From: Clostridiales bacterium
GTDB lineage: Bacteria; Bacillota; Clostridia; Oscillospirales; Ruminococcaceae
Direction of reading: 5' to 3'
NCBI GenBank assembly: GCA_012518465.1
Contig: JAAYSD010000020.1
Span: 1 to 44,059, forward strand
Length of the DNA stretch: 44,059 nucleotides
Below are positions 24,209-33,692 of this stretch, in pieces. The first letter of the stretch is position 1, and each line of letters begins with the position of its first letter. The notes below the pieces were generated by a model. That model was given only the letters and a program-made list of their open reading frames with translations. It did not search any database and was not told the origin of the DNA. Position numbers and translations under genes: made by a program.

Positions 24209-24528
24209 ACTTTTTCAAACCTTTCAACATCTGTTACAAAAATTGTAGCTCCACCTACAAAAACCTCGACAGGAAAGCTTGTGTAATTTCCCTCGCTGTA
24301 TGATGCAGCAGAAGGCACCATTTGTTTTCTTTTGTGTGAATGTTCTTTAATCACATCAATTACCTGATTGATTTTATCATCATCAACGCCTATTATAAAA
24401 GTGGTGTTTCCAGCCTTTAAAAAGCCGCCGGTTGAAGCTAGCTTTGTAGCAGAAAAGCCACTCTCTGTTAAAGCAGTAGAAACAGCATGGGAATCATCAT
24501 TATTAACAATAGCATATACTAGTTTCAT
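24205..24528 (-). CDS. darA: DarA/PstA, PII-like cyclic-di-AMP receptor
   Basis: A 107-residue protein of the YaaQ family, ATG 24528 behind GCGGAGGATATT. The motif order VYAIVNNDDSHAV, FSATKLASTGGFLKAGNTTFIIGV and GGATIFVTDVERFEKV is that of c-di-AMP-binding PII-like trimers. The T-loop part is KRKQMVPSAASY. It signals the c-di-AMP level to unknown partners. It heads darA-holB-ricT and has its own promoter (24570-24598). The usual neighbour YaaR is missing between darA and holB. Confidence 0.95.
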   Translation of the reverse strand: MKLVYAIVNNDDSHAVSTALTESGFSATKLASTGGFLKAGNTTFIIGVDDDKINQVIDVIKEHSHKRKQMVPSAASYSEGNYTSFPVEVFVGGATIFVTDVERFEKV

Positions 24529-24569
24529 AATATCCTCCGCATCTATATTAAAAAATTTATGATATATAC

Positions 24570-24598
24570 ATTATAACATAATATATTTAAAAAGTAAA
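24570..24598 (-). promoter_or_regulatory. Promoter of darA-holB-ricT
   Basis: On the minus strand: TTTACT (24598-24593), a 17-nt spacer, and TATAAT (24575-24570), 42 nt upstream of the start codon. Confidence 0.65.
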
Positions 24599-24619
24599 TA
24601 AGAAAAACGAAAAGAGTAA

Positions 24620-24656
24620 AAACACTTATACACACCACTTAAAGCAGTGTGTATAT
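24620..24656 (-). terminator. Terminator-like hairpin after the XRE gene
   Basis: TATACACAC/GTGTGTATA stem (24627-24635 with 24647-24655), read on the minus strand and followed by AGTGTTTTTA. It separates the XRE gene from the darA promoter. Confidence 0.55.
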
Positions 24657-24744
24657 TTATAATATTATATATGTTTTCAAGGCAAGCAAATCGTTAAAAA
24701 GACGAATTAAGTATAATATTTCAGACTTTGACTTCTATCTTATA

Positions 24745-25734
24745 CTATTGTGCATTATCTTTTGCAAATAGATTTGCAATTGTAATTACAGCCGGATAAA
24801 GCACACCGGCCACGGGCCAAACAATCCAGCTTGTTCCCCAGTCATTTGTATAAAAGCTGTATGCTAGGTATATTGCAGTGGCAGCACACCAAAATGCAGC
24901 AGAAATTGGTGCAGTAAAGCTTTTAGTTTCTTTTGATTTTTTTGAATACTCGCCTTCTTGTAAAAGCTTTTCATAGCTTTCCCATACTATTCCTCCACGG
25001 ATAAAAAATATTACTCCTATCCCTGCTATAATGAAAAAGATTGCCATCATTGATATGGTCAGCATTTCATCATCTTCATTTACTGCCATACCGATAAAAA
25101 ACGGTACTACTGATAAAATACATAAAATCGTGCCTATAATATTGTTTCTAGTATAAGTAGGCTTAAATTCGCTTTTTCTTTGTTTTACCATATCGGTGAC
25201 ACCATATTCAGTTTCAAACACTTCTTTTTCTAGAAATTCATACATTTCCGTCTTACTTCCGCTTAATATAAATATTGCGACAGCCACTGCTGCAAGGATA
25301 AACATGATAATCAAGCCTATGCCGCCGGCTGCATTTTCAGAAATATTATATTTAGGTACTTCGCTCATTACGCCTAAAACAAGCAAGCATATAGGAGAAA
25401 TTATACAAAGAAAAACAGCATAAGCAATGGACTTTGAGGTTGTTTGTTTTACTTTTAAAAAATTGTTGGCATCTTCCATTGAAACTTTTCTTATTTCAGA
25501 TTTTTCTTCTATATATTCCTCTTGTTCTATTTCCTCATGAGTATCTTTTAAAAGAAAATCAGTGCTTACTCCAAAAATCTCCGATAGCTTAATTATTTTA
25601 TCTAAATCGGGTATTGACTGAGCCCCCTCCCATTTGGAAACGGATTGCCTTGAAACATTTAATTGATTAGCAAGTTCCTCTTGTGACCAGCCGCTTTTTT
25701 TACGCAGCATTATTAATTTGTCTGCAAAAATCAT
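24745..25734 (-). CDS. XRE-family regulator with a six-segment membrane domain
   Basis: A 329-residue protein, ATG 25734 behind AAGGAGAAAAAT. Residues 1-65 are a helix-turn-helix of the Xre/Cro type (LRKKSGWSQEELANQLNVSRQSVSKWEGAQSIPDLDKIIKLSEIFGVSTDFLL). A charged linker leads to about six hydrophobic segments (for example FLCIISPICLLVLGVM, IIMFILAAVAVAIFIL, MMAIFFIIAGIGVIFFI). This architecture is common in Firmicutes, where the membrane part is thought to sense an envelope signal or an antimicrobial; the ligand is unknown here. No transporter is next to it. Repeats upstream of its promoter may be its own operator. Confidence 0.85.
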   Translation of the reverse strand: MIFADKLIMLRKKSGWSQEELANQLNVSRQSVSKWEGAQSIPDLDKIIKLSEIFGVSTDFLLKDTHEEIEQEEYIEEKSEIRKVSMEDANNFLKVKQTTSKSIAYAVFLCIISPICLLVLGVMSEVPKYNISENAAGGIGLIIMFILAAVAVAIFILSGSKTEMYEFLEKEVFETEYGVTDMVKQRKSEFKPTYTRNNIIGTILCILSVVPFFIGMAVNEDDEMLTISMMAIFFIIAGIGVIFFIRGGIVWESYEKLLQEGEYSKKSKETKSFTAPISAAFWCAATAIYLAYSFYTNDWGTSWIVWPVAGVLYPAVITIANLFAKDNAQ

Positions 25735-25801
25735 ATTTTTCTCCTTATTACTTTATTATTTTAAAAATGCTTTAAAATAAATTTGCTTTATTTATGTAAT
25801 A

Positions 25802-25867
25802 AGTATAGCATTGAAAGCAGTTGCACACCACCAATTAGGCATTTCAATATGTCAACTGGCAGTTGCG
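25802..25867 (-). promoter_or_regulatory. XRE gene promoter with candidate operator repeats
   Basis: On the minus strand an extended -10 TGCTATACT (25810-25802) has no clear -35. Upstream lie two direct copies of GCAACTGC (around 25817-25824 and 25859-25866). The distal one belongs to the perfect palindrome CAACTG-C-CAGTTG (25853-25865). These could bind the XRE protein. The rest of the 25735-26067 gap is AT-rich with the parE promoter at its other end. Confidence 0.4.
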
Positions 25868-25961
25868 TTTAGCTGTTTATTAATATTATATATTATAATT
25901 AAACTTTTGTAAATAAAAAATTTTATTTAAATTAATTTATAATAAGCATGAATATTTTCGC

Positions 25962-25990
25962 TTGTAAATTTCTTAAAATAATGCTATACT
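25962..25990 (+). promoter_or_regulatory. Promoter of the topoisomerase operon
   Basis: TTGTAA (25962-25967), a 17-nt spacer, and an extended -10 TGCTATACT (25982-25990). A small hairpin GCAGT/ACTGC follows in the leader (about 26006-26023). Confidence 0.6.
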
Positions 25991-26067
25991 AATATTTATG
26001 ATACGGCAGTGACTTTAAACTGCTGATTTCTTTGTTTTCAAATCTTTTGGAAGGGAATGTATATAGA

Positions 26068-28053
26068 TTGGCTAAAAAATATGATGATAATTCGCTTGTA
26101 TCTTTAAAAGGGCCTGACCAAGTTAGAAAGCGTCCTGCTGTTATATTCGGCTCTGATGGGGTTGAAGGCTGTCGTCATTCAGTGTTTGAAATTTTGTCAA
26201 ATTCCATTGATGAGGCTAGAGAAGGCTATGGAAATAGTATAATTATCACCAAATATCTTGATAATTCAATTGAGGTTCAAGACTTTGGTCGTGGGATTCC
26301 CATAGATTTTAATAATAATGAACAAAAGTATAACTGGGAGCTTGCTTTTTGTACCCTTTATGCAGGTGGAAAATATAATAATAACAGCGGAGATAACTAT
26401 ACCTTTGCTTTAGGTCTTAATGGACTTGGACTTTGTGCTACACAATTCTCGTCAGAATACATGGAGGTTGTCAGCAAAAACGGTACTTGGGAATATCATT
26501 TAAGATTTGAAAAAGGCTTTAATGCAACGGATAATGAAAAAGGCTTTGTTAGAAAACGCTGTGATGGTGATACAGGTACAACTATTAAATGGCGTCCTGA
26601 TTTAGAGGTTTTCACTGAAATAGATATTGGCGCAGAGTATATTGAAGAAGTTTTAAAAAGGCAGGCTATCGTAAATGATGGCATTGAATTTGTTTTTAGA
26701 AATCAGCTTGAAAATGGTAGCTTTGATGAAAAAATATTTAAATATAATAATGGTATTGTCGACTATATAAATGAGATATGCAAAGATGACGCTCTTACCA
26801 CTGTTCAACACTGGACAACTGAAAAGGAAGGGCGTGACAGGGCGGACAAGCCTGATTATAAGCTGAAAATGAATGTTGCCTTTGTCTTTAGCAATAAATC
26901 AAAGCTTATAAATCACTATCATAATTCAAGCTTTCTTGAACATGGAGGCAGCCCTGATAAGGCAGTAAGGCAGGCATTTGTATCGCAGATTGACTCGTGG
27001 TTAAAGTCGAATAACAAGTACAATAAAAATGAAAGTAAGATAAACTTTAGTGATGTTGAGGATTGCTTAGTGTTTATTTCTAATAATTTTTCAACACAGA
27101 CAAGCTATGAAAATCAGACTAAAAAAGCTATTACAAATAAGTTTATTTATGAGGCTATGACAGAATGGCTAAAGCATCAGCTGGAAGTCTATTTCATAGA
27201 AAATCCCGATGAGGCACTAAAGATAGGCACTCAGCTTTTGATTAACAAGCGTTCTCGTGAGAATGCTGAAAAAACAAGGCTTAATCTGAAAACAAAGCTT
27301 TCTGGAACTATTGATATTTCTAACAGAGTGCAGAAGTTTATAGACTGCCGCAGTAAGGATACTTCAAAAAGAGAGCTTTATATTGTTGAGGGAGATTCAG
27401 CTTTAGGAAGTGTAAAGCTGGCGAGAAATGCAGATTTTCAAGCTGTTATTCCGGTAAGAGGAAAGATTTTAAACTGCTTGAAAGCTAGTTATGACAAAAT
27501 ATTTAAAAGTGAGATAATAGTTAATGTTTTAAAGGTTCTAGGCTGTGGAGTTGAGGTTAAATCCAAGGCGAATAAGGATTTGTCTTCATTCAATCTTGAT
27601 AATTTAAGATGGAATAAAGTGATAATCTGTACCGATGCCGATGAGGATGGCTTTCAGATAAGAACGTTGATTTTAACTATGATATACAGACTTACTCCTA
27701 CTTTGCTTGAAAAGGGTCTTGTCTATATAGCTGAATCCCCACTATATGAGATAAATACAAAGGATAGGACTTATTTTGCGTATACTGAGTCGGAAAAGAC
27801 ACGTATCTTAGAGGAAATAGGTAATAAAAAGTATACTATTCAACGCAGTAAGGGACTTGGCGAAAATGAGCCTGATATGATGTCGCTTACTACTATGAAT
27901 CCAGATACAAGACGACTTATTAAGGTGCTTCCTACTGATTATGAAAAGACCAAATGGATGTTTGATGTATTGCTTGGTGATGACTTGCAAGGGCGAAAAG
28001 ATTATATACAGGAGAATGGCAGTCAATATCTTGACCTTGCGGATATTAGCTGA
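26068..28053 (+). CDS. parE: Type IIA topoisomerase subunit B (divergent ParE-like)
   Basis: A 661-residue ATPase subunit. TTG 26068 is preferred because GGAAGGGA lies 11 nt upstream; an earlier in-frame TTG (26032) has no site. The GHKL fold shows ILSNSIDEAREG, DFGRGIPID and GLNGLGLCATQFSS. The TOPRIM part shows YIVEGDSALGS, PVRGKILN and TDADEDGFQIRTL, with QRSKGLGENEPDMM near the end. EGDSAL instead of EGDSAG, and DADEDGFQ instead of DADVDGSH, mark it as a divergent lineage rather than the housekeeping GyrB. It works with the ParC-like protein two genes on, probably as topoisomerase IV (decatenation). Confidence 0.88.
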   Translation: MAKKYDDNSLVSLKGPDQVRKRPAVIFGSDGVEGCRHSVFEILSNSIDEAREGYGNSIIITKYLDNSIEVQDFGRGIPIDFNNNEQKYNWELAFCTLYAGGKYNNNSGDNYTFALGLNGLGLCATQFSSEYMEVVSKNGTWEYHLRFEKGFNATDNEKGFVRKRCDGDTGTTIKWRPDLEVFTEIDIGAEYIEEVLKRQAIVNDGIEFVFRNQLENGSFDEKIFKYNNGIVDYINEICKDDALTTVQHWTTEKEGRDRADKPDYKLKMNVAFVFSNKSKLINHYHNSSFLEHGGSPDKAVRQAFVSQIDSWLKSNNKYNKNESKINFSDVEDCLVFISNNFSTQTSYENQTKKAITNKFIYEAMTEWLKHQLEVYFIENPDEALKIGTQLLINKRSRENAEKTRLNLKTKLSGTIDISNRVQKFIDCRSKDTSKRELYIVEGDSALGSVKLARNADFQAVIPVRGKILNCLKASYDKIFKSEIIVNVLKVLGCGVEVKSKANKDLSSFNLDNLRWNKVIICTDADEDGFQIRTLILTMIYRLTPTLLEKGLVYIAESPLYEINTKDRTYFAYTESEKTRILEEIGNKKYTIQRSKGLGENEPDMMSLTTMNPDTRRLIKVLPTDYEKTKWMFDVLLGDDLQGRKDYIQENGSQYLDLADIS

Positions 28054-28074
28054 TTTTGATAATTTTATAGATTT

Positions 28075-28476
28075 ATGGAAAATTTAATTTTTATAGAAAA
28101 CAAAAGTGTAAGTGCTAAGCAAATTTCAGATTTAAGGGAAAATATAGGTTGGAATCGTATGGAAAATGCCTTTTCTGATAAAAATATGCAAAGCTATTTT
28201 CATGTAGCTTGTTATGATAAGCAAGTCTTAGTCGGGTATATCGATTGTGTGAGCAATATGGTAACAGATGCATATATACAGGATCTTATGGTTGCTAAAG
28301 AATATCAGAAAAGAGGCATAGGTACGGAGCTTGTAAATAAAGTTATTTCACGCACGCGAAAAGACGGTATTTATATGGTGAATGTACTTTTCGATGAACA
28401 TTTGACAAGGTTTTATAAAAAGTTTGGCTTTAATTGTGTTTGCGGCGGGCAAATACAAAATTTCATTTCTTTTTAA
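28075..28476 (+). CDS. GNAT-family N-acetyltransferase
   Basis: A 133-residue acetyl-CoA-dependent acetyltransferase. Motif A (IQDLMVAKEYQKRGIGTELVNKVI) carries the R/Q-x-x-G-x-G/A pyrophosphate loop, and motif B ends FYKKFGF. It sits between the two topoisomerase subunit genes (21 nt after one, 12 nt before the other). No ribosome site is evident before ATG 28075, so it may be translated by coupling or weakly. The substrate is unknown. Acetylation of the topoisomerase would be a speculation based on position only. Confidence 0.85.
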   Translation: MENLIFIENKSVSAKQISDLRENIGWNRMENAFSDKNMQSYFHVACYDKQVLVGYIDCVSNMVTDAYIQDLMVAKEYQKRGIGTELVNKVISRTRKDGIYMVNVLFDEHLTRFYKKFGFNCVCGGQIQNFISF

Positions 28477-28488
28477 AGGAGAATTTTT

Positions 28489-30711
28489 TTGAGCAAGAAA
28501 AAGGATAGAAAAAGTAAAAATCCTAACCCACATAATGCCTATATTGAGGGGTCAGGCATAATAGAAGAAAAAAATATAGTGGAAACTCTTGAAGAAAACT
28601 ATATGCCTTATGCTATGAGTGTAATTGTTTCCAGAGCTTTACCTGAAATTGATGGATTTAAGCCATCACATAGGAAATTGCTTTATACAATGTATAAAAT
28701 GGGGCTGTTAAATTCTGCTAGGACAAAATCTGCGAATATTGTAGGACAAACTATGAGGCTTAATCCTCATGGTGATGGTCCTATATATGAAACAATGGTG
28801 CGTCTTGCAAGAGGGAACGAATCGCTTTTACACCCGTATGTTGACAGCAAAGGAAATTTTGGCAAGGCATATTCACGAGATATGGCATATGCGGCATCGA
28901 GATATACCGAGGCAAAGCTGGAATCAATTTGTAATGAGCTTTTTAGTGAAATTGACTTTGATACTGTTGATATGGTGCCTAACTATGATAACAGCACAAA
29001 AGAGCCTTTGCTTTTACCTGCAAAGTTTCCGTCGATACTTGTTAATTCTAATTTCGGCTTGGCTGTTTCTATGGCAAGCTCAATATGTTCTTTTAATTTA
29101 AAAGAAGTATGCGAAACAACCATTGCTTTAATAAAAGACCCTCAGCATAATGCTCTAACTACGCTCAAAGGTCCTGATTTTTCGGGCGGCGGCGAGATTG
29201 TTTATGATGAAAAAGAGCTTGAAAAGATATATACAACTGGCAGGGGAAGTGTAAAAGTCAGGGGGAAATATATTTATGACCAGTCTGAAAATTGTATAGA
29301 AATCACAGAAATTCCTCCTACCACCACGGTTGAAGCAATTATTGATAAAGTTGTTGATTTGGTAAAGGAAAATAAAATAAAGGAAATTGCTGATGTCAGA
29401 GATGAAACTGATTTGTCAGGGCTTAAGCTTGTGCTTGACTTAAAGCGGAATGTCGATTATAAACAGCTTATGGCTAAAATTTTCAGATTTACACCGCTTG
29501 AGGATAATTTTTCAGCAAACTTTAATATACTTATTGCAGGTACTCCAAGAGTCATGGGCGTATATAAAATTCTTGATGAATGGACGCACTTTAGAGTTGA
29601 ATGTATAAGGAGAAAGCTGTATTTTCAATTAGGGAAAAAACGTGAAAAGCTCCATTTGCTGATGGGCTTGCAAAAGATTTTGCTAGATATTGATAAGGCT
29701 ATTAAAATTATTAGAGAAACTGAGGAAGAGGCAGATGTAGTGCCTAATCTTATGATTGGATTTGGCATTGATGAAATACAGGCTGAGTATGTGGCTGAAA
29801 TTAAGCTTCGTCACATAAATAAAGAATATATTGTAAAAAGGATAGCTGAAATTGAATCCTTGAATAAGGATATTGCTGAAATGGAGCTTACAATTTCCGA
29901 GGATGGCAGGATAAAATCAATTATAATTGATGAGCTTAGGGAGATTTCCAAAAAATATGGGCAGAGTAGAAAAACAACCTTTACTTTTGAGGAAGATGAG
30001 GTAGTTGTAATCGAAGAAGAAGTACCTGATTATCCTGTGCATATTTTTATGTCGGAGGAAGGATATTTCAAAAAAATCACACCTCAGTCATTGAGAATGA
30101 GCAAGGAAAACAAGCTTAAAGAGGGAGATAGATTTATTTTTGAAACAGAGGCGACAAATAAGCACGAGCTTTTATTTTTCACTGATAAATTTCAAGTATA
30201 TAAGTCACGCTGTTCTGATTTTGATGATACAAAGGCAGCAAACCTAGGAGAATATATACCGGCTAGATTGGGATTTGATGAGGGAGAAAGGCTGATTTTT
30301 ACTTGTGTTACCTTGGATTATTCGGAGAATCTTGTTATATTCTTCAAAAATGGTAAGTGTGCAAAAGTGCCTTTGGCTTCATATGAAACTAAAACAAAGA
30401 GGAAAAAACTAGCCAAAGCATTTTCCCATGTTTCTGAAGTGGTTGCTATGTTCACTGTTAGTAAAGAATGTGAATTTATCCTTAAATCGGCGGCAGGGAA
30501 AGTGATGATTTTTTCAACAGAGCTAGTTTTGCCTAAAACTACCAAAAGCACTCAAGGTGTGCAGGTGATGAGGCTTACTAAGACTGAGCTTGCCAGTGCA
30601 AGAAGGTTTGAGGAAGGAATGATTGAAAATGCCGATGATTTCAGGACAAAGAATATACCAGTAGCAGGAACATTATCAAAAATAGATATTGACCAGCTTG
30701 AGCTGGAATGA
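28489..30711 (+). CDS. parC: Type IIA topoisomerase subunit A (ParC-like)
   Basis: A 740-residue DNA-cleaving subunit starting at TTG 28489 behind AAAGGAGAATTTT. The breakage-reunion core is clear: YAMSVIVSRALPEIDGFKPSHRKLLYTMY, NPHGDGPIYETMVRLAR, and the catalytic-tyrosine segment AYSRDMAYAASRYTEAKL. A helical tower and a C-terminal pinwheel-like part (about residues 500-700) follow. I see no GyrA-box (QRRGGKG), so it is ParC-like rather than gyrase, in keeping with its ParE-like partner. Two acidic stretches (FEEDEVVVIEEEVPDY) join the core and the C-terminal domain. Confidence 0.88.
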   Translation: MSKKKDRKSKNPNPHNAYIEGSGIIEEKNIVETLEENYMPYAMSVIVSRALPEIDGFKPSHRKLLYTMYKMGLLNSARTKSANIVGQTMRLNPHGDGPIYETMVRLARGNESLLHPYVDSKGNFGKAYSRDMAYAASRYTEAKLESICNELFSEIDFDTVDMVPNYDNSTKEPLLLPAKFPSILVNSNFGLAVSMASSICSFNLKEVCETTIALIKDPQHNALTTLKGPDFSGGGEIVYDEKELEKIYTTGRGSVKVRGKYIYDQSENCIEITEIPPTTTVEAIIDKVVDLVKENKIKEIADVRDETDLSGLKLVLDLKRNVDYKQLMAKIFRFTPLEDNFSANFNILIAGTPRVMGVYKILDEWTHFRVECIRRKLYFQLGKKREKLHLLMGLQKILLDIDKAIKIIRETEEEADVVPNLMIGFGIDEIQAEYVAEIKLRHINKEYIVKRIAEIESLNKDIAEMELTISEDGRIKSIIIDELREISKKYGQSRKTTFTFEEDEVVVIEEEVPDYPVHIFMSEEGYFKKITPQSLRMSKENKLKEGDRFIFETEATNKHELLFFTDKFQVYKSRCSDFDDTKAANLGEYIPARLGFDEGERLIFTCVTLDYSENLVIFFKNGKCAKVPLASYETKTKRKKLAKAFSHVSEVVAMFTVSKECEFILKSAAGKVMIFSTELVLPKTTKSTQGVQVMRLTKTELASARRFEEGMIENADDFRTKNIPVAGTLSKIDIDQLELE

Positions 30712-30857
30712 TTAAATTTGTAAATATTTTTTGATAATTATAATAAAAAAAGTGGAATTTTTTTTGTGTATATGATATAATTATATCGTTAATTTAAATA
30801 ATGAAAAATTTATTTGTTAAATATATTGTAAAAACAGATAATGGAGGTAAGTTGTCC

Positions 30858-32525
30858 ATGCTATCCGATATTGATATTGCAAAACAGGCTAGGCTATTGA
30901 ATATTAAGGAAATTGCAGAAGGCTTGGATATTGATGAAACTGAGATTGAGCCTTATGGGCATTATAAAGCTAAGCTTTCTCAATCTCTTATTAATCGACT
31001 TAAATCTAAACAGGACGGAAAGCTGATACTTGTTACAGCAATAAACCCTACTCCAGCGGGAGAGGGAAAGACGACAATAAGCGTCGGACTTTCTCAGGCG
31101 CTAAATAGGCTAGGTAAAAAATCGGTGCTTGCTTTGAGAGAGCCGTCTTTAGGTCCGGTATTTGGAATAAAGGGTGGTGCAGCAGGAGGAGGATATTCTC
31201 AGGTTGTGCCAATGGAAGATATAAATTTGCATTTTACGGGAGATATGCACGCTATTACCTCTGCTAATAATTTGCTTTGTGCTTTATTAGATAACCATAT
31301 TCAAATGGGAAATGAGCTTGGTATTGATGTTCGCAGGATATTATTCAAACGCTGCCTTGATATGAATGATAGATCCTTAAGAAATATCGTCATTGGCCTT
31401 GGTGCAAAGGTTGATGGCATACCTAGAGAGGATCATTTTCAAATTACAGTAGCAAGTGAAATTATGGCTATTTTATGCCTAGCTGATGATATAAATGATT
31501 TAAAAAAAAGACTTGGAGATATTCTTGTAGCATATTCTTATGATAATAAGCCGATTTATGCTAGGGATTTAAATGCGGTTGGTGCTATGGCGGCACTGCT
31601 TAAGGACGCTATAAATCCTAATCTTGTGCAAACCTTGGAAAATACTCCGGCAATAATCCATGGAGGGCCTTTTGCAAATATTGCACATGGCTGTAATTCC
31701 GTACGTGCAACTAAGCTTGCTTTAAAGCTTAGTGAATTTGCAGTGACTGAGGCGGGGTTTGGCTCGGATTTAGGTGCTGAAAAATTCTTTGATATAAAAT
31801 GCAGAAAAGCTGATTTAAAACCTGATTGTGTAGTAATTGTAGCTACTGTTCGTGCTCTAAAATATAATGGCGGAGTGCAAAAAAGTAATCTTACAAGTGA
31901 AAATTTAGATGCACTTGAAAAGGGTCTTTGCAATCTAACTGCTCATATCGAAAATATGAGAAAATTTGGTGCTCCTGTTGTTGTTGCTATAAATAGGTTT
32001 TTGACGGATAGCGAAAAGGAGCTTGCTATGGTTGAAAAGGCTTGCAAGGATAATGGAAGTGAATTTGCCTTGGCAGAGGTTTTTGCTAAAGGTGGAGAGG
32101 GTGGAATTTCTTTAGCTGAAAAGGTTATTTCAGCTTGTGAAAAAAAGAGTGATTTTTCACCTATTTATGACTTGGAGCTTAGTATTGAAGAAAAGATAGA
32201 AAAGCTAAATATAGAGATTTATGGAGGAAAGGCTGTGTCTTATTCAGCTGAGGCGAAAAAGGCACTGGCTGAGATAAAGGCTTTAGGCTTTGATAATTTG
32301 CCTATTTGCGTTGCAAAGACACAGTACAGCTTGTCTGATAATCCAGAGCTTTTAGGAAGACCTCATGACTTCACCTTGAATATAAGGGATTTGAGAGTAT
32401 CAGCAGGAGCAGGCTTTGTTGTAGTTTATACGGGAAATATTATGACAATGCCGGGCTTGCCTAGAGTTCCTGCGGCAAATAATATTGATGTGAATGAAGA
32501 TTGTGAGATAATAGGTTTATTTTAA
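30858..32525 (+). CDS. fhs: Formate-tetrahydrofolate ligase
   Basis: A 555-residue enzyme making 10-formyl-THF from formate, ATP and THF, which feeds purine synthesis and the Wood-Ljungdahl methyl branch. ATG 30858 follows ATGGAGG at 10 nt. A TTG two codons earlier is possible, and an ATG at 30801 has no site; the length matches the family (~556) only with the later start. The P-loop TPAGEGKTT is near residue 53, followed by [23 protein letters not shown] and, near the end, [17 protein letters not shown]. The 146-nt gap before it has TATAAT at 30776-30781 with a poor -35. Confidence 0.97.
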   Translation: MLSDIDIAKQARLLNIKEIAEGLDIDETEIEPYGHYKAKLSQSLINRLKSKQDGKLILVTAINPTPAGEGKTTISVGLSQALNRLGKKSVLALREPSLGPVFGIKGGAAGGGYSQVVPMEDINLHFTGDMHAITSANNLLCALLDNHIQMGNELGIDVRRILFKRCLDMNDRSLRNIVIGLGAKVDGIPREDHFQITVASEIMAILCLADDINDLKKRLGDILVAYSYDNKPIYARDLNAVGAMAALLKDAINPNLVQTLENTPAIIHGGPFANIAHGCNSVRATKLALKLSEFAVTEAGFGSDLGAEKFFDIKCRKADLKPDCVVIVATVRALKYNGGVQKSNLTSENLDALEKGLCNLTAHIENMRKFGAPVVVAINRFLTDSEKELAMVEKACKDNGSEFALAEVFAKGGEGGISLAEKVISACEKKSDFSPIYDLELSIEEKIEKLNIEIYGGKAVSYSAEAKKALAEIKALGFDNLPICVAKTQYSLSDNPELLGRPHDFTLNIRDLRVSAGAGFVVVYTGNIMTMPGLPRVPAANNIDVNEDCEIIGLF

Positions 32526-32959
32526 TGAAAAGAAAAGAATTTTTATCCTTTAGTGAAGAAGATACTGCAAATATTGCTAAGAAATTTTGCAACAACTTAA
32601 AAGTAGGTGATGCAGTGCTTTTTCATGGTGAGATGGGTGCGGGCAAAACCACATTTACAAAAACTATTGCAGAATATTATAATTGTGATGATATTGCTGT
32701 CAGCCCTACCTTTTCTCTTGTTAATGAGTATTTTGGTGATGCTAAGATTTTCCATTTTGATTTATATAGAATAAGTGATGAGGAAGATTTGTATTCAATC
32801 GGTTTTTATGATTATATTAGAGAAGAGGCAATTTTTGTAATAGAATGGAGCGAGAATATTCCCTCACTATCTGATGAATTTTCGAGAGTTTTTACTATTT
32901 CTATTACGAAAATTGACGAAGCTTCACGCAAAATTATAATAGAAGGCATGGAGGAATAA
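32525..32959 (+). CDS. tsaE: tRNA threonylcarbamoyladenosine biosynthesis ATPase
   Basis: A 144-residue P-loop protein that acts with TsaB/TsaD in t6A37 synthesis. Walker A is HGEMGAGKTTFTK, followed by VSPTFSLVNEY (the PTF/Y switch), FDLYRISDEEDLYSIG and VIEWSENI. The ATG overlaps the fhs stop (TAATG), so it is likely translated by re-initiation. It is followed one base later by tsaB, its functional partner. No tsaD is in the window. Confidence 0.95.
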   Translation: MKRKEFLSFSEEDTANIAKKFCNNLKVGDAVLFHGEMGAGKTTFTKTIAEYYNCDDIAVSPTFSLVNEYFGDAKIFHFDLYRISDEEDLYSIGFYDYIREEAIFVIEWSENIPSLSDEFSRVFTISITKIDEASRKIIIEGMEE

Positions 32960-32960
32960 T

Positions 32961-33692
32961 ATGCTTGTTTTAGGGGTTGAAAGCTCAGCTAAGGTTGCCT
33001 CCTGTGCTGTTTGTGAGATTGATAATACAGGTAGTATTAATAGTGATTATCAAAATATAAAGGTGATTTCAAACTTTACTGCTAATACAGGGCATACTCA
33101 TTCTCAAACTTTATTACCGATACTGGAGCAGGCTTTAAATATATGTGGTAAGAAATTTTTAGATATGGATTTGATTTCCGTATCCTCAGGGCCCGGCTCT
33201 TTTACAGGGGTGAGGATTGGTGTTTCTACGGTCAAGGGCATTGCATATGCATTAAAAAAGCCATGCTGTGGGGTTTCCTCATTAAAGGCTTTGGGTCTTA
33301 ATATGCTGGGTAATGCTGGAGTTGTATGTGCTGTGATGGATGCTAGGAGAAATCAAGTGTACAATGCACTTTTCAGAGTTAATGGCTTTGATTTTGAAAG
33401 GCTTTGTGAAGATAGAGCAATTTCAATTGAAGATTTAGAAACAGAGCTTTCAGGTTTTGATGAAAAGGTTTATCTAGTAGGAGATGGAGCAGATTTGGTT
33501 AAAAAAAGCATTTCTTGTAAAAATGTTATTTTAGCAAATTCTTTTCAAAAGCTGCAAAATGGTGTTTCTGTATGTGCGGCTGCTATTGGTGAAAAAACAG
33601 TTTCATCAGATATGCTTATGCCAAGCTATTTAAGGCTTTCTCAGGCAGAGAGAGAAAGGATTAATAAAGAGAAGGAGAATTTAAATGGATAG
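32961..33692 (+). CDS. tsaB: tRNA threonylcarbamoyladenosine biosynthesis protein TsaB
   Basis: A 243-residue actin/HSP70-fold scaffold that pairs with TsaD. It opens VLGVESSAKVASCAV, then HSQTLLPILEQAL, and has the family signature VSSGPGSFTGVRIGVSTVKGIAY. It is slightly longer than the usual ~230 residues. ATG 32961 lies behind GAGGAATAAT, one base after the tsaE stop. Its 3' end overlaps rpiB by 8 nt. Confidence 0.95.
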   Translation: MLVLGVESSAKVASCAVCEIDNTGSINSDYQNIKVISNFTANTGHTHSQTLLPILEQALNICGKKFLDMDLISVSSGPGSFTGVRIGVSTVKGIAYALKKPCCGVSSLKALGLNMLGNAGVVCAVMDARRNQVYNALFRVNGFDFERLCEDRAISIEDLETELSGFDEKVYLVGDGADLVKKSISCKNVILANSFQKLQNGVSVCAAAIGEKTVSSDMLMPSYLRLSQAERERINKEKENLNG

